Positions 1 to 12,049 of a stretch of DNA of 64,000 nucleotides are shown here, in pieces. Below the pieces are notes generated by a model. That model saw only the letters and a list, made by a program, of their open reading frames with translations, did no database searches and was not told the origin of the DNA. The stretch spans positions 1 to 64,000 of the forward strand of contig JALDNG010002248.1 of assembly GCA_024349245.1 (NCBI GenBank), written 5' to 3'. This DNA is from Neodontobutis hainanensis. Taxonomy: Eukaryota > Chordata > Actinopteri > Gobiiformes > Odontobutidae. Position 1 is the first letter of the stretch, and each line of letters begins with the position of its first letter. Position numbers and translations under genes: made by a program.

Positions 1-358
1 ATTTTGAATGAAACGCTTGATTGTTCGATGATCACGCTTCAGAAGCTTGGCTATTTTAAGACTGCTGCATCCCTCTGCAATATATCTCACTATTTTTGAA
101 TTTTCTGAGCCTGTCAAGTCCTTCTTTTGACCCATTTTGCCAAAGGAAAGGAAGTTGCCTAATAATTATGCACCTGATATAGGGTGTTGATGTCATTAGA
201 CCACACCCCTTCTCATTACAGAGACATCACCTAATATGCTTAATTGGTAGTAGGCTTTCCAGCCTATACAGCGTTATGCATGTTGTCTTGAAATAAGACA
301 ACATGCATAACGAGGATGATGTGGTCAAAATACTTATTTGCCTAATAATTCTGCACTC
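1..358. repeat. Interspersed repeat remnant, possibly a non-autonomous DNA transposon end
   Basis: Non-coding sequence in which the phrase TGCCTAATAATT(A/C)TGCAC occurs twice, near 158 and 340, the second close to the apparent right edge CTCCCTGTA. Around 290-310 a short inverted pair (ACAACATGCATAACG and its partner) could form a hairpin. The left end lies outside the window. It resembles a teleost MITE-like repeat, but superfamily and target duplication cannot be set. The open frame across it has no recognisable domain. Confidence 0.35.
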
Positions 359-1289
359 CCTGTATATATATATATTTTTAGAGCATAGTACCTCTTCATG
401 TGTCATGCTTTCATCAAGATGAGCAGTCCTTGGACCCAACCCAGCCTGCATATGGGTCACTTTCTCAAGCTCACTTGGAGTTTTTTCACACTGCTTTGGT
501 AGAAAATAGAAAGACACCTCGAGTGCCTTGATTTTTTTTGGCTGGGATAACATTTGTTGCTGGAAAGCGTTTCTTCCCCCGGCCTTTAGTAAAAATGCCT
601 GGAAATGTTCTATGGTGAAAAGTTTTTGATTAAAAATTTAAATACAAGTTTAAGGTTTTTTTTTATTAGGTAGGCAAATTTCCACTGGACTGTTGCAGTA
701 CAGGCGGTTGGCAAAAACATGCTGTTGTCACTTTTGCTTGTTAGGAGATTCCTGAGACCAGTTTATACTGGTTTTAAGCCAGGTCCGTGTGTAAACATAT
801 TTAAAATGTTTTTAGAAGAAATTAGCATTTGTGGTGAGGGATAGAATTCTGAACAGACAATGAAAAAAACTATTTACAACATAGCCGTAAGAACTTACAT
901 TAAAACCTATAAATTAAGAATTTTACTAACTTGAATTTGCTAACTGTATACTAATTTGCTCATTAAATAAACATACAATGTGAGGTACATTCATTAATGT
1001 ATTCAAACCAGGCTCTGACTTTACCTATAAGTAGCAGAGTGGTTGTCATTTGCCAAAACCATCTTAATTTGTAATAGTTTGTGGATAATGCCAATTTCTC
1101 CAATGAAAATGTATTATGACCATGCCTCCAGTAGCCCCCATTTTGTACTTTAGGACATTCTGTTTACAAACTTTTAAATGGTCTATATCAAATTGGTTTA
1201 ACATATGACACTTTAATGAGTGCAGTTTGATCTGTGAAAAGAAAGCAGTACTACACTAACAGAAACAGCTGAAAGTTTATGCTAGTAAA

Positions 1290-1967
1290 CTAGCTTTGGT
1301 TTTTGGCCTCTTCTCCCGGCCGTATTGAGGGGACCAGCACATTAGCCCAAACCGCGCGATCCTATCCCAGTGGAAATGCGCTAAAAAAAATTAAACACAC
1401 CGTAGGCATATGCTATATTATTTCTTACCTTGTCATTTCCATTTGAAGCGATGGTCCAGTAGAATGGTCCCTCCTATCCAGCGATAAAACATTTAGTATG
1501 GTCAGACTTCAAAATAATGCGTAAAGCACAAGTGTGTACTACACGTTAGCTTCAACGCTAGCTGTACTTGGCTGCCTTTCAGTCAATAAATCCAGAAAAC
1601 GCCTGGCTGACTGGACAATTTCAACTTGGTTATTCTGAAATAACAAAAATGTTTATCGCTACTATATGTGACAGACCTTCAGTAGAAATACAACAGAACA
1701 GGAGTAAAACAGTATCTAACTTAGCACCCTTGGCGCATCAGTTGCCAGGTCCCGCCATGTTTGTTGTAGGTTATTACCATGGTCATCCTCCATAGCTGCT
1801 ATTGTCCCCTAGTGATTACTTAACTACTAGTCTCTTTAGTGTGATTGAGCTTTATAACATTTATTAGAAGTAACATATGTTTTAAAAACGTCAGATATTG
1901 CATGCGAGCCTATATAAACTTTGATAACGAAAGATGAACTTACCGCAGTGTTGCTGCTGGCCGCCAT
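1290..1967 (-). CDS. Possible small three-exon gene start (all phase-0 exons)
   Basis: On the minus strand an ATG at 1967 opens MAASSNTA and ends at 1944 in front of a consensus donor (GCG|GTAAGT). A second block, 1473-1429, reads EGPFYWTIASNGNDK and ends AAG|GTAAGA. A third, 1361-1290, reads DRAVWANVLVPSIRP and further residues to a TAG stop. All three are phase 0 and would give a 46-residue protein. CpG-containing sequence at 1970-2100 could be a promoter. Weak points: the second intron would be only 67 bp, the polypyrimidine tracts are poor, and a stronger acceptor at 1381 would change the end. I do not recognise the product; it may be the 5' end of a gene cut by repeats, or chance. Confidence 0.25.
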
Positions 1968-2379
1968 TGTTCAACTGGCTCGCGCTGTATTGCTGTGTTT
2001 ACCAACGTGACCAGGTCATCGCTGCGTGATTGGCTAGAGGATAGATCGACTCACACAATATCGATTGCAATTCCTCGGTACTCCGGATGTTCCATGAACT
2101 TCTTTTACTGCGTATTTTACACTGTGAATTTCGACGGTTGAATTTGAGTGGTCGAAAACATATCTTTTTAATATTTACACGGCATTTTTTTTATTTTGAA
2201 TTTTGAAACTTTGGATAATATATATTGAAATTTCTAACCTTGAAATTCAGTCACTAAAATTCGAAGACAAAAATATTCAAACATATGTTTTCAGTAATAA
2301 AAAAAAATCAGAGTTAGAAATTCACAGGTATTTAAAATTCAAAGTCTGATGACACAAATAATCTTCCATATAAAAACAT
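1968..2379. other. Intergenic; candidate CpG-containing promoter then AT-rich sequence
   Basis: 1970-2100 holds several CpGs and a GTGATTGGCT (CCAAT-type) element, which would suit a promoter for the minus-strand exon at 1944-1967. 2150-2379 is AT-rich with no open frame. Confidence 0.25.
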
Positions 2380-4034
2380 TGGATCACAGAAAACCCCCAG
2401 GACCAGACATGATGGAGCCTTACTTTTTGAAGTTGGCAGCAGATTTTATAGCAGAGCCACTTTCAATTTTTTTTAATCTTTCAATCAAAACCAAAGAAAT
2501 TCCACCAGTTTGGAAATAAGATTTTCTTCTACCTTTATTAAAGGAGGTGATCCAGCAGTTATGTCTAATTATAGGCCAATATCAAATTTATGTGTTTTAT
2601 CAAAAATCCTGGGATTTCTTGTTTGTGATGAGCTGAAGGCGTTTCTGTATTCAAATGACATCCTTTCTAAATTTCAATCAGGCTTCAGAAAAAAGCACAG
2701 TACTATCACCGCTACTAAGAAGGTGATAAATGATATTATTGTGGCACTTGATAAGAAACAGTTCTGTGCTTCACTTTTTTTAGATCTGTAAAAGCTTTGG
2801 ACACTGTCGACCATGCTGTTTTAAAGAACAGAATGATTTGCTCAGGATTGTCAGAGCATGCAGTTGCATGGTTCTCAAATGATCTGAATAACAAGACTCA
2901 ATGCATTAAAAATGAGGGACTCGTTCTGATTTTAATGTTGTCAATAAAGGGGTGCCACAGGGCTCAGTTTGGGGGCCCCTCCTTTTATCTTGTATATTAA
3001 TGATTTGGGTCAAAATGTTTCTGATGCAAATATGCATTTTTATGTTGATGATACAATCATTTACTGCTATAGATCATCCTTTGCTCAGGCCATTGAAACC
3101 CTGCAGAAAGCTATTGTTGCTGTCCAGCATTCACTTTTTCTGTTAAAACTGATCCTTAATGCTGACAAAACTAAGGTAAGGTTGTTTCCAAATTTTACAA
3201 GTGTGCCTCAGACTGTTCCAGTACTGTCCACTCTTGAAGGGAATATTATAGAGGTGGTTTATGAATATAAATACCTTGGTGTCTTGATGGATAACTCCCT
3301 CAGTTTTAAACCACACATAGAACAACTTGTGAAGAAATTAAAATTTAAACTGGGGTTCTTCTTCCGTAATAAACTGTGTTTTTCTTTTGAAGTAGAAAAG
3401 CGCCTTGTCACTGCAACTTTTTTATCTGTCCTGGATTATGGTGATATTTTTATATGAATGTTTCTTCTTCATGTCTTCAAATGGTGGACACGGTTTATCA
3501 TGCTTCTTTGAGGTTCATTACTAACTGTAGAGCCATGACGCATCACTGTGAATTGTATTCACGAGTGGGATGTCCTCTCTGGCCACTAGGAGGCAGGGAC
3601 ATTGGTACACTTTTATTTTCAAAGCTATGCTTGGATTACTGCCTTCATACATTTGTACTTTAATCACACAGAGAAGTGTTGACTCTTATTCCCTGCCATC
3701 AAATGATCAGCTGTTGCTCTCTGTTCCTTTTGCCCTGAGTCGGGGAAAAAAGCCTTTGTCCACTCGGCTCCTTTTGCTTAAAATATGCTGCAGAAAGACT
3801 GGAAACTGACTGAGCTCTTGTCCATAAACACTTTTAAAACTAAGCTGAAAGCAATGGACACTGTGTCAATAATGTGCAATTGTTTTTGATAACCTGTGTT
3901 AATTTAATGTTTCTTTGTATGTTTATAATTTTATAAATGTTTGTTGCCTCTTGGCCAGGACTCCCTTGAAAAAGAGGTTTTTAATCTCGGTTTTTAATCT
4001 TTCCTGGTTAAATAAAGGTTAAATAAAAAAATGT
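2380..4034 (+). mobile_element. L2/Maui-type LINE, 5'-truncated and frameshifted
   Basis: Reverse transcriptase remnant spread over shifting frames. It begins with a KPPGPD-like block at 2393, then NYRPISNL (near 2560), a degraded LDL..ALDTVDHA block (2783-2815), GVPQG and GPLLF with the IND box (2950-3005), and YVDDT in place of YADD (3045). A C-terminal GVLMDNSLSFKPHIEQL block (3285) follows. The 3' end (3955-4034) reads TTGGCCAGGACTCCC and closes with TAAATAAAGGTTAAATAAA, the usual L2-clade tail. The endonuclease domain is missing, as in 5'-truncated LINE copies. Stops and frameshifts near 2790, 2960 and 3455 make it inactive. Confidence 0.8.
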
Positions 4035-6618
4035 CATAGGATATGGCTTGAGGACTTTGACACAAGTTGAAAGCAACTATCACCTACATAGTGGGAAGTT
4101 AGAGTTCCTTGCCTTGAAATGGGCTGTGTGTGAAAAATTCGGGGCTACCTGTATTATGCACCCCATTTCACAAAATACACAGACAACAACCCACTGACTT
4201 TTGTCATGAGTACAGCAAAACTCAATGCAGTTGGCCATAGATGGGTTGGAGAACTCTCAGATTTCAGATTTAACATACAATACAGACCAGAAAAAACTAA
4301 CGTTGATGCCAATACACTCTCACGTATTCCACCTGACATTAAAAGTATGTTTCAGAATGTACAGAAACTTTTTAGATGAGGCGGTACAAGCAACATGGGA
4401 CGGAGCCCTGTAGCCAGACAGAAAGGCGTAGCCTGGGTGGCGCCCTTAAAACCACTGCTCCAGATTCACACCCGCCACCTCAAGCCAACCTGGGGAGAAT
4501 CAGCCACAGTGGCCTGGTAAATGCTCAGAGAAAAGATTCTGTTATCAGCCAAGTCATCAAGTAGAAAGAATCACAGACAAAACTGACAGAAGAGGCACAT
4601 AAACTGTTACATGAATGGACTTTATAACTGGAAGTTATTTCTCAAAAGCGACTTGTTGTACAGACGGACAAAGAGAGAAAACAGCTAGTTCTCCCAACAA
4701 AATACAGAAATCTAGCTTTACAGCAGTTACATAATGAAATGGGCCATGTTGGTACCGAAAGAGTACTTCATCTTGCAAGAGAAAGATTCTATTGGCCCTT
4801 TATTGCAAAATAAATTGAGTCATGTGTTACCCAGAAATGTCTCTGCCTTATGTCTAAGAAACCAGTGACACACGTTCGAGCTCCTATGGGCAGCATAACA
4901 TCTAGTTTTCCCTTAGAGCTTGTGTGTATTGACTATTTACACCTAGAAGCTAGTTGTGGAGGTTATGAGTATATTTTAGTGGTAGTTGACCACTTCACCA
5001 AATTCACTCAGGCTTATCCCACAAAAAACAAGAGCGGTCGCACAGCAGCTGAGCGCATTTTCCATGATTTCATCCCCCGGTTTGGGTATCCCCAAAAGTT
5101 ACATTACGATAAGGGGTATGAATTTGAAAATTAACTTTTTAAGACACTGCAAAATCTATCCGGTGTGGGCCATTCACGCACGTCCCCACACCACCCGCCA
5201 AGCAACCCAGCCGAGCGGTTCAATAGAACCATCCTGCAGATGTTAAGGACTTTGACAGACACTGAAAAGCTGCGGTGGAAAGACCATCTTCCACACATTG
5301 TACATGCATACAACTGTACGCCATAACGCTACTGGTTACTCAACTTTTTTTCTCCTCTATGGCCGAAACCCTCGTCTTCCAGTTGATTTGTTATTTGTAT
5401 TAAGTGGAAAAGAAGAGTCATACTCTGCTACAGGATATGCAGAAAAATGGGCTGAGCACATGTCGGAGGCGTACCGCATTGCTGGTGAAAACAGTCAAAA
5501 GTCCAGTGCAAGAGGAAAGGTGACGTATGACAAGAAAGTAAAAGGTGTTGTACTACAGCCAGGGGACAGAGTTCTAGTCCGAAACCTCAGTGAGCGCGGA
5601 GGGCCCGGAAAATTGAGATTCTATTAAGAAAAGACTATTTACATGGTAAAAGAGCAGCTTGCCCAAAGGCCAGTGCATGTTGTTTGTCCTGAGACTGGAG
5701 ACAGGAGAAAGACTCGGACACTGCACCGCAATCTCCTGATGTTAGTTAATGACCTACCAGTCCAAATAAACACACCCCCTGGAAAAGCAAAACATAATGA
5801 AAATGTAAGAGAAAGCACACAAACAAGAAGGAATGTTGTAGAGACACAAGGACAGACATATTGAAGTGACTACTCTAAAAGTGACCCGGATGAGGAAAGC
5901 AGCTCAGGCTACTGGTTAAGAATACCTGTCGAAGAACAGTGCAAAGACTTACAAGAGAGGAACAGCCCACATCCCAGCCAAGTACAGAACTAGAACGTGA
6001 CAGAGAAACCGCAAAACCAAGGAGACACTTACTTGTGACAACTCCAAGGAATACACACCTGTTGCATCTGCATACTCACCTGAAGAAGAGACTCGAGATT
6101 CCCCACCTCTCCTCACCTGCCGCGGCGTAAAGAGGCCCCAGAGGACGGAGCGGATGGAACTGACCACCCACCTACACCTACCAAGCCTGAGGAAGAGGAA
6201 CCTGATGACAACCCAGAACCTGACCAAGGGCAGAGACTAGAGACTCTCCATTTAGAGCACACGGAAGCTATAAGGTCTACACGTGATAAAAAGCCTCGTC
6301 AGGTATTCACATATGAGTCATTAGGTGAGCCTTCAGTTCGCCGCAGACAACAGTTAACTTGATGAATGAACACTTCATGCACAACCAAAACACATATCCA
6401 CTAATGACCTATATGCCGCCTCTCTACATGCCATACTCACCTGATACATATAGTTTACCAGTCACATACTTACCTTATGCTTACCATACGCTTGTAAGTC
6501 CAACTCTATACATGTCACCTATGGTGGTTGGTTTATCGACTGTTATTGATTTAAAAACTATGGAGGAGTGGACTGGGGAAAAGTAGTTTTGATTTATGTC
6601 AAAAGCCATCTTTTATTT
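4035..6618 (+). pseudogene. Ty3/gypsy pol remnant (RNase H, integrase)
   Basis: Degenerate pol of a Ty3/gypsy element starting right after the L2 tail. RNase H: SNYHLHSGKLEFLALKWAV and YTDNNPLTFV (about 4065-4200), then DANTLSRIP (4305). Integrase: zinc-binding motif around HNEMGHVG and ESC..QKC (4730-4845), and catalytic core VCIDYLHLEASCGGYEY with DKGYEFEN (4915-5130). A frameshift and stops follow, then a region rich in P and N with AERFNRT. A late block LQPGDRVLVRNLSERGGPGKLR (5555-5620) is the GPY/F-type C-terminus. At least four stops or frameshifts disable it. 5640-6600 continues as poorly conserved pol tail with a threonine- and proline-rich frame. Protease and reverse transcriptase are absent. 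Confidence 0.8.
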
Positions 6619-6997
6619 TGTCGGGAGTGTGTGACACACAGCAATGTGTGGTCAGTCACATTCTTTTAATTTCATTAATTTGTGGTTTCATCGTTGATGT
6701 ACATTCAATGTGAAAATGTGATGCGGCGCAGTACCATTTTCTGCCACAAGGTGGCAGCGCCCTTGTGAGACGGCATGTGCTCTTCTGGCGCTGCTCTGTC
6801 AGACCGGCAGATGCAGCCAAAGAAGAACAAGAACTGATCATTTGTTCTTTTTACAGCCCCGTACTTTTAAACTTGTAGTGGGTCCACCGCCAATACCTGC
6901 TACATCTACTCATAACTAAGATAGTTTTATCATTAGGAAGATGTTGTTGAACACCTGTTACTATACTTCTGTGTTCATTAAACTTCTCTGAATAACA
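6619..6997 (+). repeat. Probable 3' LTR of the upstream gypsy remnant
   Basis: The block begins TGTCGGGAGTGTGTGACACA and ends GAATAACA, giving TG...CA ends, and follows a purine run (GGGGAAAAG at 6575) that may be the polypurine tract. ATTAAA and GAATAA near the end fit a polyadenylation region. No partner LTR lies in the window, so both ends are estimates. Confidence 0.5.
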
Positions 6998-7239
6998 CTT
7001 TTATCTGTTTTTATTATACTTTATTGTAAATGCAGATGAAGGGAACATAATTTACAACAAGAAGACTCATTTCACTGTTTTGAAATAAAACCACTTGTTC
7101 AACCCAAAACCAAAATTGTGAATCTATCCAGAGACACCTGACTGTTGGATATTTGCACTCTTAGGGTTTTAAAACTTTAGCCAGGTAACAAGGTTAAGAC
7201 ACAAGACAGAATAATAGAACATAGTCTGTTTCAACACTT
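6998..7239. other. Intergenic, nothing recognised
   Basis: AT-rich sequence with stops in all frames and no terminal motifs. Confidence 0.4.
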
Positions 7240-7299
7240 TACACCATGGCCATGTTATTATTAATTCATAAATGCTTGATATAAAGCACCCGTTAAAAA

Positions 7300-7541
7300 C
7301 ACAGTGGCGAGCGTGCTGGCGTAAGCACGTAGGCTACAGGTGCTGGTTGCTAAGTTCATCTGTTCGAGCGAAAAAGCGTCATTGCAAATTTGCAAACTTT
7401 TGGCTGTGAGAAAATAACGCACATTTTGAGTTTTACTCGACGATTTCTTGAAAAAGAGACTTCAACTCCGGACTTTTTCCACTAAGACATCTGCTGAGCA
7501 CCCACTGACCAGGACTACAAGACCGTTTTGAGAAAAAAGGT
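7300..7541 (+). other. Possible non-coding first exon
   Basis: A GC-richer stretch with several CpGs ends in GAGAAAAAAG|GTAAGACT, a good splice donor. A good acceptor at 8480 (CTCTTCTTAG) precedes an ATG. The pair would form a 5'-UTR exon spliced to the coding exon at 8490. Inference from splice signals only. Confidence 0.35.
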
Positions 7542-8489
7542 AAGACTTAATAATTTTACATTTTCACGTTATTTTCAATGGGCTTTATCATTACTACTAC
7601 ACGGCCCAACATAGCGACCAATACTTTTCAGCAAAATGAGTATTTATCAGGATTACGGTATGTTTTATAGTAAATTTACTAGAAAATGTGTCGCTTTTTA
7701 TCTGCTCAACGATTAGTTAGGCTATTTGCTAGGACTACAATACAGAATTACCAATTTAAAAGCAACACTGGTGATGATTAAAATAGTTGATTTGTTTGGT
7801 AAATAATTGACATGTACAAGTAAAGACCACTGTGCTTCGACCAAAAGGTTATGTTTAGACCTACACTGTTTGTATTTGAGCTTTTAATGTAATTGGGTAT
7901 ATTCATAAAGTCTTATACACTTGGACATAGTTTCTGTTCTTTATTGAAATTAAAACGGTAACAAAATAATACATTGTTTAGGCTAGCCCATCTGTCCAGG
8001 CGTGGAAAGCAATAATAAGTGAAAGTCAAACTTTAATTCCAAAGCATTTTTTAAACAAGCTTAGCTGTGTGCTTAAGTGCTGTACAAGTCATATAGACAT
8101 GAAACAATAAAGTAAGAATTGAAACAGACTATAACCATCTGAAATACAAAAAGCACTTAAATATAACCTCTTTAAAGTAACACCATTTGTGTTCTACTGT
8201 AACTTTAGATTTGTTGCGTTTCAATGTAAACCTTGTGACTGTGAAAGAGATTGTGTCAATAATGTGTCTATTGCACCTTTTATCTGTTAAAACCTGTCAG
8301 TTTGTCACTATAAAGAATTCACATGATTGACTTAAACCAGTGACACTAGTTTAACACTTTGACAAAGACATAAAAAGGATATTTATGGAGCATTACACCA
8401 ATATGTGTCGTATTTGAGAATAATAATTGTGTAATTATGACATGCAGCAGTATTTTAACTGAATTTTATCTCTTCTTAGATCTTCACAA

Positions 8490-8874
8490 AATGGCCCAGC
8501 GCGTCTCCTGGGCGACGAAGCCCGGGTGTCCTGATGTGCTCCTCCTGCGCAGGCTGCTCACACACTCCACACCCACTGTTGCATCTACACCTGCCTCCTC
8601 CACAAGGCCCTCTAACACTGCCTTAATGTCTGTCTCTCCACAGGAGACACAGGGCTTCAGCTGGACCTGTGTCCTGGCTCCAAACCCTAACAGACCTGGC
8701 AGCCCACTCCTGATCCTGCGCAGGATCCCTCCACCTGAGGCTAAGGTCTCTGACACCCTCTCCTCCTCTTCAAGCTCCTGCTCTTCCTCTTCCTCTGGTT
8801 CTGACTCTAGTTCCTCCTCTCGCTCCTCCTCCCCTTTTACCCCTCTGTATCCCCTCGCCCCACTCGACCCCTAA
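8490..8874 (+). CDS. Ser/Pro-rich protein of unknown family (exon or complete frame)
   Basis: ATG at 8490 lies ten bases after a consensus acceptor and opens a 128-codon frame to TAA at 8872. The N-terminal 75 residues look globular: MAQRVSWATKPGCPDVLLLRR, a Thr/Ser/Pro linker, then GFSWTCVLAPN and SPLLILRRIPPPEAK. The rest is serine-rich (more than 25 Ser) and ends PLAPLDP. The motif PPEAKVS recurs twice downstream as PAKAPKLS (9360) and PAKVSKLS (9549), which suggests that the low-complexity exon once continued and has been interrupted. No family is recognised. It could be real or a decayed exon. Confidence 0.4.
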
Positions 8875-9013
8875 GTCTCAAAATAGGATCCTCACCCTTA
8901 GCTGCAGCTCCTCCTCCCCTGCTCTTCTCCTCCTGCTCCCTCCTTGCTCCACTTTCTTTTATCTGCCTTCTGCTCAGAGTCCTAACTTGAGCTCTAACTC
9001 CTCGACCTGCAGC

Positions 9014-9362
9014 TCTCCTCCCCTGCTCCTCCCCTCTCCACCCTCACCCCCTGCCGTCTCTCCTCCCCTGCTCCTCCCCTCTCCGCCCTCACCCCCTGCC
9101 GTCTCCCCTCCCCTGCTCCTCCCCTCTCCACCCTCACCCCCTGCCGTCTCCCCTCCCCTGCTCCTCCCCTCTCCACCCTCACCCCCTGCCGTCTCCCCTC
9201 CCCTGCTCCTCCCCTCTCTGCCCTCACCCCTCTGCCATCTCTCCTCCCCTGCTCCTCCCCTCTCTGCCCTCACCCCCTGCCATCTCTCCTCCCCTGCTCC
9301 TCCCCTCTCCGCCCTCACCCCCTGCCGTCTCTCCTCACCCCCCTGCCGTCTCTCCTCCTCCT
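9014..9362 (+). repeat. 45-bp GC-rich minisatellite
   Basis: Seven to eight imperfect copies of a 45-bp unit made of CTCCTCCCCTGCTCCTCCCC plus CTCTCC(A/G)CCCTC and ACCCCCTGCCGTCT. On the plus strand it reads LLLPSPPSPPAVSPP repeats; the minus strand is also open (GGEGRSRGGETAGGE). A period divisible by three keeps frames open on both strands, so these frames alone are not evidence of genes. Small indels near 9228 and 9335 break phase with the flanking Ser-rich frames. Confidence 0.85.
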
Positions 9363-9581
9363 GCTAAGGCCCCTAAGCTTAGCGCTCACTCTAGCTCAGG
9401 CTCAGGCTCAGGCTCTGATTCTGACTCCAGCTCTGGATCTAGCTCCTCCTCCCACTCCTCCCCCTCTCTCCCCCCTCACTCCTCTGGTCTCTCTAGGTCT
9501 TCTAAAAGGAGCCGTAAGCGTGGCTCCAGCTCCTTATCCTCTTCTCCTCCTGCTAAGGTCTCTAAGCTGAGCTTTAACTAG
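9360..9581 (+). CDS. Ser-rich, basic C-terminal segment after the minisatellite
   Basis: Same phase as the frame opened at 8490. It reads PAKAPKLSAHSSSGSGSGSD, a long Ser tract, LSRSSKRSRKRGSSS (candidate nuclear-localisation or RS-like cluster) and SPPAKVSKLSFN, with TAG at 9579. It looks like the C-terminus of the protein begun upstream, but stops at 8872 and 8884 and the minisatellite lie between. Either an intron removes them or the gene is broken. Confidence 0.35.
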   Translation, partial: PAKAPKLSAHSSSGSGSGSDSDSSSGSSSSSHSSPSLPPHSSGLSRSSKRSRKRGSSSLSSSPPAKVSKLSFN

Positions 9582-10312
9582 CCTCCCCTCCTGCCCCTCC
9601 TCTCCCCTCTCTCTCCTCCTTCTGCTGATTACTCTCTTTAAGATCTGATGCCCTGTTTCTTTCTTTTGAGGTTTGTGTCACTGACAATCTGGGTTAAGTA
9701 TCAATTTTTTTTTATCAAGTTTTTGTTACATTTTAAAATAAGTTGTGTTAATGAGTGTTGTCTGGTGGTGGTTTTGTGGTGTATTTTTGGTGGTTTGGTG
9801 GTGGTTTTATGGTGTGAAAAAAATCTGAAAAATATTGAATGTGTTAGTAGTTTAAGTTTGATTTTGCTGATTTGTCAAAAAAAAAAAAAAAAAAGGACAA
9901 AAAAAAGTTTGTTTTATAGTGGTGTTAAGTTACATGTCGTTTGTTTTGTGCCAAATGCAAAGGTAAGTATCTTGTTGAGATAGATGTTAAGTGTTTTACC
10001 CATGAAAGGTGTACAACATTTTAACACATTAACATTTTAGACTTTAGTATCTTTGACTTCACTCAGTTGATAATGAGAGCCTAAAACATGTTTCTTTTGA
10101 GATATTTGCTCAATGTTTTAGATTAGATTAACACTTTCTGGATCTAGATATATTTATATAAACACAAATATTAAAAAATAAAAGCAACACATTAAAAGGA
10201 AATGCCGTTCCCAAATAAGTGAGCCTGTAAAGGTGAGTGTTCATTACCTACGCTTGATTAACTTTTCTTCACAGATTCACATGCCATTTTTTCTCTTTTG
10301 ATTTTTACAAAG
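9582..10312. other. Intergenic or intronic, AT-rich
   Basis: Contains a GTGGTGGTTTTGTGG-type simple stretch (9762-9815) and an A18 run (9877). No exon-like feature was seen. Confidence 0.4.
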
Positions 10313-10625
10313 GTGACCGACAGTAAAGACACAGCAGTGAATATTGTCCAAGAGCTTGTGAATCGACGAGAGAAGAGTAAACGCAAAGAAAGGAAATAAC
10401 GTAAAGAATTGAAGCACATAGAGAAACATGAAAGAGAGGAAAGAAAGCTCAGAGAAAAGTGGATGCAATGTTAGTATTAATCAGGTTTATGAACACACAT
10501 TTGAAGGAAGCAGGTCGGTCTAAGTCAAGTGTAATAAATGAATTTATGTCTTTTCTCTTACAGTGAAGAAAGTGGTGTTCGATGGAGCGGAGGAGGGGCA
10601 GGACTCGTCAGATTCACACTTTAAG
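10313..10625 (+). pseudogene. Two candidate exons of a Lys/Glu-rich coiled-coil protein, first one broken
   Basis: 10313-10470 reads VTDSKDTAVNIVQELVNRR, EKSKRKERK, then a TAA, and continues in frame as a charged helix (KELKHIEKHEREERKLREKW). 10562-10625 follows a good acceptor (TTTCTCTTACAG), reads KKVVFDGAEEGQDSSDSHFK and ends AAG|GTAAAT. The charged heptad-like pattern suggests a nuclear coiled-coil protein. The single in-frame stop suggests decay. It could belong to the same gene as the exons at 8490-9581; the family is not recognised. Confidence 0.35.
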
Positions 10626-12049
10626 GTAAATTATTATTGCAGACTCAGAGAATACACCAAGCAGCACAAGGTTTTATTCTTTAAACACAATAGAAGAGGA
10701 CTGTCTCAGTACAAGAGAGAGTTGAGGCAACATTTTTACTGCCTTCATGTCTCCATCTGATGCTGTCATGAAGAATGGTGCATTTCTTTATTCTACTCTC
10801 ACCATTTCTTCTAGAGATTAAAATGGAAGACATATTGTTGTCATAAAGAAAATGGAATTAAGCAAAAGTGTAAGGCACAGTAATAACGCCACATGAAGAA
10901 GAATATAAGAGATGAAATGCAAAGTAAAGGGGATAAGAAAGAAGAAACAAAACAAAAACTGTTTTCTTATATATTTAAATGTTTTAAATATTTATGTAAA
11001 CTCAAATGTTCAGATATATTCTCCTCAGACTAAACTCACTGGCCTCATTGGTTTTTATGCTTTTAGGAGATGATGCAGATGATAGTAAAAGCTAAACATC
11101 ACAAGATTTATTTCAAATGTGTATCTATTTAATACATGTGATACATGTCTAGATAAATTTGCACTGCATTTGTTTCATTACTGTCTCTGTTTTACAGGTG
11201 AAAATAGGAGCCATGCTGTAGATAAGGTGAAGAAAAGCAGGGAACAATAAAAGGAGAAAAGAAAAGTGAAGATGATGAGCAAAAGAAATCAAACCAAAGA
11301 TATGTACGTATTCATGTTGTTTATAATTCAAAACTTTGTAAGTTATACAGTTGTTCGTTCATTCATTTTCTACCGCTTAGTCCCGTCAGGGTCGCGGGTG
11401 TAATTTATATAGTTATTCATAATTTCTTCTCAAATCCAGAAAGACATCTGTGGAGAGATGACCTACACAACAAAACACTCTGAAGGCTACAGCATCATTG
11501 TGGAGACAAACCTGTCCTGGACTCTTCTCAAACAATGGATCACAGCCTCAGACTCCAAAAGAAGAACATGCTCTCTTCAGTGAGACACGCTAAAGCAGGA
11601 CAAGAACATCAGGCCCCACAAAGGAAAAGAGACCGTCAATAACTTAAACTTTAATAACTCAATAAGCCTCGTTTTATCATGGAAATAAAATGAGTGGGTA
11701 AAATAGTTGGCTTGTTTATGTCTGTTTGATTTTTAGTCAAACACTATGAGGAGACTATGGTTATCTTACATTGATAATGACTTTTGGCTGAGCATACTCC
11801 AGGAATCAGCACTGTTATCAGATTTTGCTTATCCACTCCAGCCTTTAAGTTATTTTACTGATTGAGTTTTATAAACATTAAATACAAGAAATAGACCTTT
11901 TTTCCCTGTTAAAATAACTTATCAAATCTGATAAGAACAATATGCTTTCATTTAGAAAATGATATGTAATGTTACAAAATGATGGTACGTTTCTACAGTT
12001 TCATCGAGTCCTCCAACATATGGGACATTGCAGCCGCTGATAGGGACAG
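10626..12049. other. Mostly non-coding, with a repeat fragment at 11358-11400
   Basis: 11358-11400 carries TTCATTTTCTACCGCTTAGT and GTCGCGGGTG, a phrase common at teleost interspersed repeats. Acceptor-like sites near 11198 and 11440 are followed by frames that stop at once. AATAAA at 11684 could be a polyadenylation signal for the decayed gene upstream. Confidence 0.35.

Noticed and set aside
8974..9318. Gly/Glu/Arg repeat frames on the minus strand
   Set aside because: Produced by the 45-bp minisatellite, whose period is a multiple of three; no start context or domain.
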